A DNA stretch of 64,000 bases from Ureibacillus aquaedulcis (GTDB taxonomy: Bacteria > Bacillota > Bacilli > Bacillales_A > Planococcaceae): contig NZ_JAUHTQ010000006.1 in the NCBI RefSeq assembly GCF_030418165.1, positions 124,001 to 188,000 on the forward strand, given 5' to 3'. The translations under genes were made by a program, and so were the position numbers. Position 1 is the stretch's first letter; each line of letters starts with the position of its first letter. Below, in pieces: positions 35,529 through 45,458 of the stretch. The notes under the pieces are model-generated. The model was not told where the DNA came from. It ran no database searches and worked only from the letters and a program-made list of their open reading frames with translations.

Positions 35529-36845
35529 TCACCCTCTTTTTAAAGAGAGCGCAAGATCGTTTTGAACAATATTTTCGTAGCTTTCTCTGTTGATTGCCAG
35601 TTGATGTTGCCCTTCTTCTACAAACACTACTGCTGGTCTTGGGATACGATTATAATTTGAAGCCATTGAATAGCCATAAGCACCTGTACAGAAAATAGCT
35701 AGAGTATCACCAGGTTCTGCAGGCTGCAATAGTGCGTCGATAATCAATTTATCACCTGATTCACATAGTTTTCCTGCAACTGTGTAGGTATTCGATTTGT
35801 CTTTATTTGCTTTATTGGCGACTACCGCCTCATATTTTGCATCATAAAGTGCTGGACGGATGTTATCGCTCATTCCGCCATCCACTGATATGTATTCGCG
35901 AATATTTGGAACAGTTTTGTGTGCACCAACTGTATATAGAGAAGTACCCGCATCCCCAACAAGTGAACGGCCTGGTTCGATCCAGATCTCCGGCATCGAT
36001 AGGTCAAGCTTACTTGCAAAAGTCTGAACTGTTTCGATCATCTCTTTTACATAAACTTGAGGTTCCAGGGGTGTGTCCTCTTCGGTATATCGAATTCCGA
36101 ATCCGCCACCTAGATTCAACACTGTACATTGGAAATCAAATTGATCTTTCCACATACTAATTTTATTCATCAGCTTTTCGGCAGCCAAGCTAAAACCATC
36201 CGTCTCAAAGATTTGAGAACCAATATGGCAATGCAGACCCAGGACGTTCAGGTACTCATGGTCTTTGACTTTTAGAAAGGCTTCGTCAGCTTGTCCATTA
36301 TTTAGATCAAATCCAAATTTCGAGTCTGCCTGGCCTGTTGTGATAAAGTCGTGTGTATGTGCTTCTACACCTGGTGTTACGCGAAGCAAGATACGCATTG
36401 CTTGCTGCTTGGCTTCAGAAATTTCCTTCAGTAATTCAATTTCATAGAAGTTATCGACTACAATACAGCCAACATTGGAATCGAAGGCAAGCTCCAGTTC
36501 GGAATAAGATTTATTATTCCCATGAAAATGAATTCTTTCGGATGGGAAACCTGCTTGAATTGCTGTATATAATTCTCCGCCGGAAACTACATCCAAAGAA
36601 AGATTTTCTTCCTTGGCCAGTTGGTAAATGGCAATGCATGAGAAAGCTTTTGAGGCATACGCTACTTCCGCTTTTACCCCTAATTGCTGGAATGTTTCGA
36701 TAAATCCGCGAGCACGCTCTCTGATCAATTGTAGATCATAAACGAAAAGTGGAGTGCCGTACTCTTTTGCAAGCTCTATCGTATCAACTCCACCAATCGT
36801 TAAATGACCGTTTTCATTTACTTTCTGTGTTCCATATAAATGCAT
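35529..36845 (-). CDS. lysA: Diaminopimelate decarboxylase
   Basis: PLP enzyme of the last step of lysine synthesis (meso-DAP to lysine). The PLP lysine lies in VAYASKAFSC near residue 65, HFHGNNKS near 109, the glycine-rich EPGRSLVG near 300, and the catalytic Cys in CESGD near 360. Length 438. It is downstream of spoVAF as in B. subtilis. The peptide gene immediately after it shares its ribosome site region. Confidence 0.97.
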   Translation of the reverse strand: MHLYGTQKVNENGHLTIGGVDTIELAKEYGTPLFVYDLQLIRERARGFIETFQQLGVKAEVAYASKAFSCIAIYQLAKEENLSLDVVSGGELYTAIQAGFPSERIHFHGNNKSYSELELAFDSNVGCIVVDNFYEIELLKEISEAKQQAMRILLRVTPGVEAHTHDFITTGQADSKFGFDLNNGQADEAFLKVKDHEYLNVLGLHCHIGSQIFETDGFSLAAEKLMNKISMWKDQFDFQCTVLNLGGGFGIRYTEEDTPLEPQVYVKEMIETVQTFASKLDLSMPEIWIEPGRSLVGDAGTSLYTVGAHKTVPNIREYISVDGGMSDNIRPALYDAKYEAVVANKANKDKSNTYTVAGKLCESGDKLIIDALLQPAEPGDTLAIFCTGAYGYSMASNYNRIPRPAVVFVEEGQHQLAINRESYENIVQNDLALSLKRG

Positions 36846-36954
36846 TTTTCTCTCCTCCGTTGCGTGCGGGAATAGGGACTTACCCCCTTTTCCCGCATTT
36901 GTAATACCTTATGATGAACTTTATCATAGGTAGAAACTTAACGCAACGGCACTT

Positions 36955-38418
36955 TTATGCACGTTTACGTTGCTTCGCGCCGACGATATACGGTCTAAGC
37001 GCGTCATCTGCCATAGGGAAACGTATAAATATACGGCTGAATGCTTTAGGGAAAAATGGAATAAACGGCCACATATATGGCACATTCATTGGCTTTAAAG
37101 AGCACAAGTAGGAGAGGATAATCCAGATCGCTATAAAGAACCCACTAGGCCCGGCAGCTACCGTGGCGAGCAGTATAAAGAATTGGAAATACTTCACTGC
37201 GGTACTTAGCTCGAAGGTTGGAATAGAGAATGAGAAAATCGCTGTTACAGCAGAATAGAGGACAACTTCCGCAGAGAACAATCCTACGTCAATTGCGATT
37301 TGCCCGATAATAATCCCGGCAACCAGCCCCATGGCGGTCGATAGTGGCGTGGGTGTATGGATTGCTGCTATTCGCAGGTATTCCAACCCCAAATGAGCAA
37401 TAATGATTTGTAGGAATAGCGGGATTTCGGATTTCTCTTTCGCCCCTATAAAGTCCAGTCCAGGCGGCAAATATTGCTCATGTGTGGCCAGTAAGTACCA
37501 GATAGGCAACAAGGTCAAACTGAAAAATGCTGCAAAATAGCGTAAAAAGCGAAAAGTTGTACCAATTAGCGGGGCTTGACGGTATTCTTCGGCGTGCTGC
37601 AATAAATGGAACATGGTAATAGGAATGATGATGACTGAAGGCGAAGTATCTACAACAATGGCAATATGCCCTTCCAGTAGGTGAGCTGCGACAATATCCG
37701 GCCTTTCAGAATAGCGGACAAATGGCAATGGATGAAATTTCTGCTTAAACAGCCATTCCTCCAAGGATTTATCCGCCATTGTGAGACCATCATGCTTGAT
37801 CTCCTTCAGTCGTTTCTCCAGCCACTCCAAGTGCTGTGGATTTACAATATCCTTCATATAAGCAATTGCCACATCCGTTTGACCGATCGTCGAAATCTTA
37901 TGAAGCTCGAACCGCAATTGTGGGTCGCGAATACGTCGACGAATTAAAGCGGTGTTTAACATGATATTTTCTGCAAATCCATCACGTGAACCCCGAATGA
38001 CTTTTTCATTATCCGGTTCATCCGGCTGGCGCCCAGGATAATTTCTTAGCTCCAGTAAGTAGCCAAAACCATTTGCTGTCAAAATTCCGACTTGTCCACT
38101 AAGTACACCCAATATGAATTCGTCTTTATCCTTCGGTTCAGATTTCCCATAAAAGTTGAAATGGCTATCAAAATATTTAGCCTCATCTTTAATCTCGAAT
38201 TCATGATGATTTTCATCATCATAAACGTGAGTGAAGAGAGGCGTCAATTGAACCGTAATGGTAGCCCCATCGACAAGTCCGCTTATATAAACACATAAAA
38301 TAGGCAGACTTTTGACATGAAGGTCCTTGATACATACATCAAATGATTCGTCTTTTCCAAATTTACTGTACAAGTAGTCTTTTGCTTCATCAATCGATGC
38401 AAAAACTTGATTACTCAT
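36955..38418 (-). CDS. spoVAF: Stage V sporulation protein AF (GerA-family)
   Basis: A 487-residue inner-spore-membrane protein related to GerAA-type receptor subunits. Soluble N-terminal region (residues 1-275) and a membrane region with about five helices, including FIGAKEKSEIPLFLQIIIAH. In B. subtilis it closes the spoVA operon and influences DPA release. Here its ATG overlaps the sigF stop (ATGA), with no spoVAA-spoVAE genes between. It may also be called a GerA family protein; synteny with lysA and sigF favours SpoVAF. Confidence 0.92.
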   Translation of the reverse strand: MSNQVFASIDEAKDYLYSKFGKDESFDVCIKDLHVKSLPILCVYISGLVDGATITVQLTPLFTHVYDDENHHEFEIKDEAKYFDSHFNFYGKSEPKDKDEFILGVLSGQVGILTANGFGYLLELRNYPGRQPDEPDNEKVIRGSRDGFAENIMLNTALIRRRIRDPQLRFELHKISTIGQTDVAIAYMKDIVNPQHLEWLEKRLKEIKHDGLTMADKSLEEWLFKQKFHPLPFVRYSERPDIVAAHLLEGHIAIVVDTSPSVIIIPITMFHLLQHAEEYRQAPLIGTTFRFLRYFAAFFSLTLLPIWYLLATHEQYLPPGLDFIGAKEKSEIPLFLQIIIAHLGLEYLRIAAIHTPTPLSTAMGLVAGIIIGQIAIDVGLFSAEVVLYSAVTAIFSFSIPTFELSTAVKYFQFFILLATVAAGPSGFFIAIWIILSYLCSLKPMNVPYMWPFIPFFPKAFSRIFIRFPMADDALRPYIVGAKQRKRA

Positions 38419-39206
38419 TTACTCACCGTCTTTTTAGTAGTTCGTGATGAATTGGTTTCCATCCAAGACTTAAGTTGCGCCAAAATCTTCTTTTCTAACC
38501 GCGAAACTTGAACTTGTGATATTCCTAACCTTTCTGCAATATCGGTTTGAGTCAAATCTAAGTAATACCTTAAATAAATGATGGCTTGTTCCCGTTTATC
38601 CAGCTTTGTCAGAACTTCCTTTAAAGGAATATATTGGAATGGCAGCTCCGATTTTTCATCCTTCATCTGATCCATCAACGTAATGGAGTCCCCTTCGCTT
38701 TCAAAAAGCTGTTCATGCAAGGAAGCCGGATCACGCATGGCATCCGTTGCAACCAGCACCTCATCCTGGGTTACACCCAATATTTCGGCAAGTTCCGAAA
38801 TTGAAGGAGGTTTTTCGTTCGTTTTCAAAAATTCATCGGTTGCATGGCGAATTTTATAGTTTAGTTCGCGTATCGACCTACTCACCTTCACCATGCCATC
38901 ATCACGCAGGAAGCGTTGAATTTCTCCAATAATCATCGGAACAGCATAGGTAGAAAATTTCACGTCATAGGATAAATCAAATTTATCCACGGATTTCATC
39001 AATCCAATACAACCAATTTGAAACAGGTCTTCAAGCTCTACTCCACGCGAAGCAAAGCGTTGAACAATCGACCATACAAGCCGTGTATTGCCTTCAATCA
39101 TTTGTTTTCTAGCTTCAACATCACCCACTTGCGCTTTTTCAATCAGCCCGCGCATTTCCTCCTGTGTCAACAAAACATTATTGGACGGCTGTTCGATTGT
39201 CCTCAT
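38415..39206 (-). CDS. sigF: Forespore sigma factor SigF
   Basis: First compartment-specific sigma factor of sporulation. Region 2 carries RLVWSIVQRFASRGVELEDL and FQIGCIGLMKSVDKFDL; region 4 carries SQVQVSRLEKKILAQLK. The start is uncertain: I use the ATG at 39206 (MRTIEQPS, 263 residues), though AGGGGG directly abuts it. An in-frame ATG at 39248 has no ribosome site. The gap of about 130 bases from spoIIAB is larger than in B. subtilis. Confidence 0.94.
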   Translation of the reverse strand: MRTIEQPSNNVLLTQEEMRGLIEKAQVGDVEARKQMIEGNTRLVWSIVQRFASRGVELEDLFQIGCIGLMKSVDKFDLSYDVKFSTYAVPMIIGEIQRFLRDDGMVKVSRSIRELNYKIRHATDEFLKTNEKPPSISELAEILGVTQDEVLVATDAMRDPASLHEQLFESEGDSITLMDQMKDEKSELPFQYIPLKEVLTKLDKREQAIIYLRYYLDLTQTDIAERLGISQVQVSRLEKKILAQLKSWMETNSSRTTKKTVSK

Positions 39207-39338
39207 CCCCCTAACTTCTATCAAATACCACCGTATTTGCGTCCACATAAAATTGATCGTTTATTCCAATGCTAAAACTCATGTAAGCGGTTAGACACCA
39301 TTTAAGTGACGACTATTTAATCCTGATAAAAAACTACT

Positions 39339-39782
39339 CTATGAAATTTGAGGCATCTTCACAGAGTAAAATTTTTTTGAAAACGTGATTACAGTCCCTA
39401 CATTTGGTTCCGATTCAACCTGTAGATTGTCTGCAAAGCTTTCCATAATGGTAAAGCCCATACCGGACCGTTCCATTTCAGCCTTCGATGTAAAGAGCGG
39501 CTCCATCGCTTTTTTCACATCAAAGATACCTTTTCCATTATCTTTCACGGCGACAGAAACCAAGTCTCCGTCCCTCACTGCATGAACAGTAACGATCCCC
39601 TTGCCATCTTCGTCATACCCATGAATAATCGCATTGGATACAGCTTCTGAAACGATTGTTTTAAATTCCGAAAGCTCGTCAATGGTTGGGTCAAGTTGAG
39701 CAACAAAACTTGTAATTGCCATTCTCGCCAGACTTTCATTTTCACTAATTGCTACAAATGAAAGCGTCATTTCGTTATCCAT
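39339..39782 (-). CDS. spoIIAB: Anti-sigma F factor SpoIIAB
   Basis: GHKL-fold kinase that sequesters SigF and phosphorylates SpoIIAA. ATP-binding blocks: EAVSNAIIHGYD (N box), VKDNGKGI (G1) and GMGFTIMESF (G2). Length 147 (B. subtilis 146). The start overlaps the spoIIAA stop by 8 bases. Confidence 0.97.
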   Translation of the reverse strand: MDNEMTLSFVAISENESLARMAITSFVAQLDPTIDELSEFKTIVSEAVSNAIIHGYDEDGKGIVTVHAVRDGDLVSVAVKDNGKGIFDVKKAMEPLFTSKAEMERSGMGFTIMESFADNLQVESEPNVGTVITFSKKFYSVKMPQIS

Positions 39783-40128
39783 TCACAATCCCCCTTGCGT
39801 GTAAAATTGCATCTGCTTCTGTACCCTCCAACATAAATGAAGCCAACCCTGAAAATTGAAAGATTTTTTTCATGGTATTCGATGGATTCAGGATGATGGT
39901 TTGTCCATTAACGGCACCTAATTCCCGCATACGCCCCAGTATTAAGCCGATTCCTGAGCTATCCATAAAGTTCAATCTTTCCAGGTTCCAAATAATCGTA
40001 CTTAAATTGCCTTGTAAAATCGTTTTCGAAATATGCGTGCGAATTTTTTCTGTTTCGTGATGATCCAGTTCTCCAAAGAGTCGGATGACTGCTATATCGT
40101 TTAAGTGCATATTGATTTCATAGTTCAT
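39775..40128 (-). CDS. spoIIAA: Anti-anti-sigma factor SpoIIAA
   Basis: STAS-domain antagonist that binds SpoIIAB and frees SigF when dephosphorylated by SpoIIE. The phosphorylatable S58 lies in NFMDSSGIGLILGR. The ATG at 40128 gives 117 residues, the B. subtilis length, with GAGGAGG 9 bases upstream. First gene of the spoIIA operon behind a SigH-type promoter. Confidence 0.97.
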   Translation of the reverse strand: MNYEINMHLNDIAVIRLFGELDHHETEKIRTHISKTILQGNLSTIIWNLERLNFMDSSGIGLILGRMRELGAVNGQTIILNPSNTMKKIFQFSGLASFMLEGTEADAILHARGIVNG

Positions 40129-40157
40129 TTTAATTCGCCTCCTCTTAAGAATCCTAA

Positions 40158-40184
40158 ATTCCACATTTCCTTGTCATATCCTTC
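40158..40184 (-). promoter_or_regulatory. SigH promoter of the spoIIA operon
   Basis: Minus strand GAAGGATAT (40176-40184), 11 bases, GTGGAAT (40158-40164). It matches RnAGGAwWW-N11-RnnGAAT. A Spo0A-like box TTGTCGTA (40228-40235, one base from TTGTCGAA) lies about 45 bases upstream. Confidence 0.85.
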
Positions 40185-40239
40185 TTTGCTGACAAGACTA
40201 GAAGAATTTCGCTGAAACTAGAGAAAATACGACAAAATT

Positions 40240-40710
40240 GATAAGCAGTATTAAGTTCTTCTTTAGTTACTCTTTCTCACCAGATAGGACTAACGGCTTG
40301 TTTGGTTAATTAGTAAGTTCTTCCTAACTATCAAAGGAAGGTAATCTAGCAAGCTTTGGCTGATTGTCTGATTTTGCAACACTAGCCTTAGCTGTTTTAA
40401 TTTAAAAATAGATAGCATTACTTTTCATTTACAAAAAGCATTGCTCTAACAAAATTAAGTATGGTTAAATAAATGGCTTTTTAAACGTAAAAAATGGGTG
40501 AGGAACCATCTTTTGTCACTACCCATACTAATTTTGTAATTTTTGCGTCATTTACGTGCCGATTCATTATTGAATGACGATTATCTAGCACAATTGCATC
40601 TAATAGGGATAAAAAATCACATGAATACAATTTAGACAAATTACTCTAGACTTATTCAGTTAAATCGAAGCTCTTTGTACGTTTATGGGAGGGTTTTGTG
40701 CAAACAAAAT
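40240..40710. other. Noncoding spacer between spoIIA promoter and sulP, with an orphan hairpin
   Basis: About 470 bases without a credible gene on either strand. The only structure I see is a minus-strand terminator-like hairpin at 40494-40526 (ATGGGT...ACCCAT with inner GTGA/TCAC), followed by TTTTTT. No gene directly precedes it, so it could end a small RNA or catch readthrough from sulP. Confidence 0.5.
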
Positions 40711-40760
40711 AAAAAAGGGTTCACATCAACCAGTTGGTTCTACATACTGGTGGTTCCCCC
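40711..40760 (-). terminator. Terminator after sulP
   Basis: ACCAGT/ACTGGT core with flanking GGG...CCC pairing. The minus strand continues CCCTTTTTTATT, 18 bases past the sulP stop. Confidence 0.65.
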
Positions 40761-40777
40761 TTCATATAACTCTTTAT

Positions 40778-42508
40778 TCAACTAATTTTCGCCCCGGTTA
40801 GCGACAGTTCCTTACATTCCCTAAATGCAAAATGCTGACAGCCAATGCATTTGTTTCGATTTAGACAGTTCATTGAACGATTTATCGCTTCACCTGTATG
40901 GGGGTAAAAGTTTTGTTCTTCGATTTCTTCGGTAATTCCGTTTTGGTCAAATATGTTCTTTAAGCCAGGTTGGACGCCTGTCACCAAAATCGAACCACCA
41001 CGTCTCTTAAAATCCCTCAAAATATTACGGAGATATTCTTCCCCTGTCGTATCAATAAATGGAACTTTTCCTAATCGTAATATCAAAACTACTGGTTTTG
41101 CATTGATGGATGATAAAATGGATTGTTCGAAAGTTTGTGCCGCACCAAAAAATAGCGGTCCCTCTACTGTATAGATACTGACTTGCGGGCAATCATGGCT
41201 TGCGTTCACGACCTGGGGAGTAACCTTTCCACCACCGCTTGCATGATCTGGCAGTACTTTTGCAACAACGAGCATTTCACTCATTCGTTTAGCAAAAAGA
41301 ATAACTGCTAATAGTAGTCCCGCTTCAACCGCGACAGTTAAACTTGTAAATACCGTTAGTAGAAACGTAATGACTAAAACAAGCGAATCCCCGGATTTCA
41401 TTTTCAAGATGTGCGCAAAGTTCTTTTGTTCACTCATATTCCAAGCGACCATCATTAAAACTGGAGCTAGCGATGCTAAAGGGATATGTACGGCAAGAGG
41501 AGCTAAAACAAGTAATGTTAACAAGACAAAGATGCCGTGGATAATCCCTGACATTGGTGAAACTGCACCTGATTTGATATTTGTTGCCGTTCTTGCAATG
41601 GCACCTGTAGCAGGAATACCACCAAACAAAGGTGTGACAATATTCGCAAGCCCTTGCCCTATTAACTCCTTATTGCTATCATGCTTGCTGTTTGTCATAC
41701 CATCAGCAACAACAGCTGATAGAAGTGATTCTATTCCTCCAAGCATGGCGATCACAAATGCTGGGCCCAGCAGCATAAGGATCTTATCCATTGTGATTTC
41801 CGGATAACCAAACTCCGGCAATTTATTTGGAATAGCACCATACGTCGAACCAATCGTTGCCACATGCCCATTTAATAGTAGCGCTGTTGTGACCGCGGAA
41901 ACAACTATCCCAACCAATGCACCTGGCACCTTTGGCAGTACTTTCGGTGTTGCCAGCATAACAACAAAACAGATAAGTGCTACAACAATGCTATAGCCAT
42001 TTGTAGTGTCTAAATGACTTCCGATTTCCTTCATGTTTTCTATAAATCTTTCATGCTGCTCAATGTCTCTTAATCCTAGAAAATTTGCAATCTGGCCTGT
42101 AAAAATAATCACTGCTATTCCTGCGGTAAAACCAACTGTTACCGGTCTAGGAATATATTTTATAAGGGCGCCTAACTTTAATAAACCCATTAAAACAAGC
42201 ATGATTCCCGCCATTAATCCTGCAAGTAGTAAATTCTCGTAACCATAGGAAAGAACAATCCCCAACAAAATCGGTACAAACGCACCGGTTGGACCCCCAA
42301 TTTGGTATTTTGACCCACCTAACAAAGCGATTAAAATCCCGGCGATTATTGCGGTATAGATACCATATTCGGGTTTCACTCCTGATGCGATTGCAAAAGA
42401 CATCGCTAGAGGAACAGCCACTATTCCAACAATCGTACCTGATAATAAATCCTTTTTAAAATGGTTAAACGTATACCCCTCAAATCTCCCAGTCCCGAAC
42501 TTGCTCAT
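40778..42508 (-). CDS. SulP-family anion transporter with STAS domain and Cys-rich tail
   Basis: A 576-residue inner-membrane transporter. Ten to twelve membrane helices (about residues 15-415) with the SulP block GGPTGAFVPILLG, then a STAS domain (about 440-540, with VPFIDTTGEEYL). SulP proteins carry sulfate, bicarbonate or dicarboxylates; the substrate is not decidable here. After STAS a short tail contains four cysteines and a His (C-x5-C-x2-C-x-H...C), an unusual possible metal or Fe-S site. It sits between spoIIA and pdp, where B. subtilis has dacF and punA. Confidence 0.9.
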   Translation of the reverse strand: MSKFGTGRFEGYTFNHFKKDLLSGTIVGIVAVPLAMSFAIASGVKPEYGIYTAIIAGILIALLGGSKYQIGGPTGAFVPILLGIVLSYGYENLLLAGLMAGIMLVLMGLLKLGALIKYIPRPVTVGFTAGIAVIIFTGQIANFLGLRDIEQHERFIENMKEIGSHLDTTNGYSIVVALICFVVMLATPKVLPKVPGALVGIVVSAVTTALLLNGHVATIGSTYGAIPNKLPEFGYPEITMDKILMLLGPAFVIAMLGGIESLLSAVVADGMTNSKHDSNKELIGQGLANIVTPLFGGIPATGAIARTATNIKSGAVSPMSGIIHGIFVLLTLLVLAPLAVHIPLASLAPVLMMVAWNMSEQKNFAHILKMKSGDSLVLVITFLLTVFTSLTVAVEAGLLLAVILFAKRMSEMLVVAKVLPDHASGGGKVTPQVVNASHDCPQVSIYTVEGPLFFGAAQTFEQSILSSINAKPVVLILRLGKVPFIDTTGEEYLRNILRDFKRRGGSILVTGVQPGLKNIFDQNGITEEIEEQNFYPHTGEAINRSMNCLNRNKCIGCQHFAFRECKELSLTGAKIS

Positions 42509-42613
42509 GCGATCCCTTCTTCAATTAAATTTTTCCCGAACATATTTACAATAATTTAGTATGGACGACCTTAATTCTACCATATTTAACGAATAATGGG
42601 ATGAATTATTATA

Positions 42614-42647
42614 CAAAAAAAGCTAGCAGCATTTTATCATGCTGCTA
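42614..42647 (-). terminator. Terminator of the deoB-pdp operon
   Basis: TAGCAGCAT (42624-42632) pairs with ATGCTGCTA (42639-42647). The minus strand continues GCTTTTTTTG. Confidence 0.85.
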
Positions 42648-42682
42648 ACCTTTTTAAATAAAAACCAACGTCATTCCAGCTG

Positions 42683-43987
42683 TTAATCTGTAATAACTTG
42701 TTTAATCAATGTCGGCGCTTCTACTTTTTCTTTTGAGATCACGATATGTTGATATAACTTTTCTTTTACTTCCGTAATGTCTTCGGAGTTCGTGTGGATT
42801 GTTACGAGAGATTCGCCCGCTTCGACCTGGTCTCCTACTTTTTTCTGAAGGACAAGACCTACAGATAAATCAATTGTGGATTCTTTTGTTGCACGACCAG
42901 CGCCCAACAGCATCGCCGCAACCCCTACATCATCCGCCTCGATTTTTGCTACATATCCTGACTCCAGTGCCGGCAGTTCAATTTGGTATTTTGCTTGAGG
43001 CAATAAAGATGGATTATCCACGACTGAAGCATCTCCGCCTTGAGCTACGATAAACTTCTTGAACACTTCCAGTGCTTGACCGTTTGCAATCACTTCTCGG
43101 AGCAGGTTGCGTGCTGCTTCAATTGTTGTTGCCTTGCCACCCAATACGACCATTTGAGAGCCTAGTGTATAACATAATTCCATTAAATCTTCCGGACCTT
43201 GACCCTTTAATGTGTCGATTGCTTCTTTTACCTCCAGCGCATTGCCGATTGCAAAACCAAGTGGTTGACTCATATCCGAGATAATCGCCATCGTATTACG
43301 GCCAACATTGTTCCCGATTTGAACCATTGCATGTGCAAGGCTTTGTGCATCTTCAAAGGTTTTCATAAAAGCACCATCGCCCGTTTTTACATCAAGTACG
43401 ATGGCATCGGCACCAGCCGCAATTTTTTTGGACATAATCGAGCTTGCGATTAATGGAATACTTGGAACCGTACCCGTTACATCACGTAAGGCATAAAGTT
43501 TTTTATCAGCCGGTGTTAAGTTGCCGCTTTGTCCGACAACGGCTGTCCCGATATCATTTACCTGTTTCATGAATTGGTCTGTTGTTAATTCAACATGGAA
43601 TCCTTGAATTGCTTCAAGTTTATCTATCGTTCCACCTGTATGGCCCAAGCCGCGTCCGCTCATTTTGGCAACAGGGACACCACATGCTGCAACCATCGCA
43701 GCTAATGAAAGTGTTGTCGTATCCCCCACACCGCCAGTAGAATGCTTATCGACTTTGACGCCTTCAATTCCAGATAGGTCAATTTGATCGCCCGATTCTA
43801 CCATTGCCATGGTTAAATCCGCTCTCTCCCGGTCATTCATGTCTTGGAAGTAAATCGCCATCATTAGGCTACTTACTTGATAGTCAGGGATTGAACCTTC
43901 AGTATACCCCTGAATAAAGAAACGAATTTCTTCAGTAGAAAGCTCTTCCCCGTTACGTTTATTTTCAATAATATCGACCATTCTCAT
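42683..43987 (-). CDS. pdp: Pyrimidine-nucleoside phosphorylase
   Basis: Phosphorolysis of uridine, thymidine and deoxyuridine to base plus (deoxy)ribose-1-phosphate. The signature [16 protein letters not shown] lies near residue 80 and [16 protein letters not shown] near 110. The C-terminal PYNP_C domain is at about 345-415. Length 434. GGAGG lies 9 bases before the ATG. It is 14 bases after deoB, whose mutase consumes the sugar phosphate released. Confidence 0.96.
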   Translation of the reverse strand: MRMVDIIENKRNGEELSTEEIRFFIQGYTEGSIPDYQVSSLMMAIYFQDMNDRERADLTMAMVESGDQIDLSGIEGVKVDKHSTGGVGDTTTLSLAAMVAACGVPVAKMSGRGLGHTGGTIDKLEAIQGFHVELTTDQFMKQVNDIGTAVVGQSGNLTPADKKLYALRDVTGTVPSIPLIASSIMSKKIAAGADAIVLDVKTGDGAFMKTFEDAQSLAHAMVQIGNNVGRNTMAIISDMSQPLGFAIGNALEVKEAIDTLKGQGPEDLMELCYTLGSQMVVLGGKATTIEAARNLLREVIANGQALEVFKKFIVAQGGDASVVDNPSLLPQAKYQIELPALESGYVAKIEADDVGVAAMLLGAGRATKESTIDLSVGLVLQKKVGDQVEAGESLVTIHTNSEDITEVKEKLYQHIVISKEKVEAPTLIKQVITD

Positions 43988-44000
43988 ATGAATGAGCCTC

Positions 44001-45179
44001 CTATTTTAAATTTGATAAGAAACTTGTGCCAAATTGTGGTGCTTCGACTTTAAAGTTTTCAGCAATGGTAGCAGCAATATCTGCAAATGTTTTACGTAAT
44101 GGCAGTTCGCTAACCCCTTCGAATCTAGGAGAGTAAACAAGTAATGGCACATACTCACGTGTATGATCTGTTCCTGGGAAGGTAGGATCATTGCCATGGT
44201 CTGCAGTGATTACTAATAAATCATCTTCCGTTAAAGCGTTCAATACTTCAGGCAAACGGCGGTCGAACTCTTCCAGCGCCTCACCGTAACCTATCGGATC
44301 TCGACGGTGTCCGAAGTTTGCATCAAAATCAACTAGATTTAGGAAGCTGATTCCATGGAAATCACGGCGTACAACTTCTGCAAATTTGTCCATTCCATCT
44401 GTATTATCTTTCGTACGGATACTTTCTGTTACGCCTTCACCATTAAAGATATCTGAAATTTTCCCGATGGCAATTACGTCTAACTTGGCATCCTTCAGTT
44501 CATTCATTGTTGTACGGCCAAATGGTTTTAGAGCATAGTCGTGACGATTTGACGTACGTGAAAAGTTGCCTGGTGTCCCAACGAAAGGACGTGCAATGAC
44601 ACGACCTACTAAAAATTCGGGTTCGAGTGTCAATTCACGTGCAATTTCGCAAATTTTATAAAGTTCCTCCAATGGAACAATTTCCTCATGGGCTGCAATT
44701 TGAAGCACAGGGTCAGCCGATGTGTATACGATAACCGCACCCGTTTCCATATGCTCAGGACCTAGCTCATCAATGATTGCCGTACCGCTTGCAGGAAGGT
44801 TCCCAATCACTTTGCGTCCGATTCTTGCTTCCAATTGTTCGATTAATGCAGCTGGGAATCCTTCAGGGTAAACTTTAAATGGTTGGTCGATGTTTAAGCC
44901 CATAATCTCCCAGTGCCCAGTCATTGTATCTTTCCCAACGGAAGCTTCTTGCATCATGCCATAGTAGCCCTGGGGTTGACCTGCCTTTTCGATCCCTTTT
45001 AACTCGCGAATATTTGATAGACCCAATGCCCCCATATTTGGCATTGTTAGCCCTTTCATTTCTTCGGCGATGTGACCAAGCGTATCTGCGCCTTGATCTC
45101 CAAAATTGTGTGCATCAGGTGCCTCACCTATCCCGACCGAGTCCATGACAACGACATGTATTTTTTTAAACGGTTTCAT
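44001..45179 (-). CDS. deoB: Phosphopentomutase
   Basis: Interconverts (deoxy)ribose-1- and -5-phosphate. Alkaline-phosphatase-like metalloenzyme: the N-terminal metal/nucleophile block [13 protein letters not shown], internal GHWEIMG, and the metal site [20 protein letters not shown], exactly 20 residues. I chose the ATG at 45179 (392 residues) with GAGGAGG upstream. Forms a salvage operon with pdp. Confidence 0.96.
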   Translation of the reverse strand: MKPFKKIHVVVMDSVGIGEAPDAHNFGDQGADTLGHIAEEMKGLTMPNMGALGLSNIRELKGIEKAGQPQGYYGMMQEASVGKDTMTGHWEIMGLNIDQPFKVYPEGFPAALIEQLEARIGRKVIGNLPASGTAIIDELGPEHMETGAVIVYTSADPVLQIAAHEEIVPLEELYKICEIARELTLEPEFLVGRVIARPFVGTPGNFSRTSNRHDYALKPFGRTTMNELKDAKLDVIAIGKISDIFNGEGVTESIRTKDNTDGMDKFAEVVRRDFHGISFLNLVDFDANFGHRRDPIGYGEALEEFDRRLPEVLNALTEDDLLVITADHGNDPTFPGTDHTREYVPLLVYSPRFEGVSELPLRKTFADIAATIAENFKVEAPQFGTSFLSNLK

Positions 45180-45235
45180 AAATATGTCCTCCTCTTTCAA
45201 CTAACTAAATAGTGCCTGAGCAGAATTACGCCTAC

Positions 45236-45263
45236 TCATTATTCCCTTATTGGGAGTTGTCAA
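45236..45263 (-). promoter_or_regulatory. Probable deoB-pdp promoter
   Basis: Minus strand TTGACA (45258-45263), 16 bases, TAATGA (45236-45241), about 57 bases before deoB. The -35 is perfect; the -10 is weak. Confidence 0.5.
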
Positions 45264-45458
45264 CACAATTTAGTCCTACTAAGCTTTTTTCGCACCAATT
45301 GTGCCTGGTCGCTTTTGTTTCATTTACGCCAGTTTATAGAAGAAAATTCCACACTTTATATATTAAACAAAGGTCAGACATCTTACAAATATAATTTCGT
45401 ATCTTTTGCAATTTACCTAAGCCCTCTTGCATGTGATTATTGAACGGTGTTCTTATAA

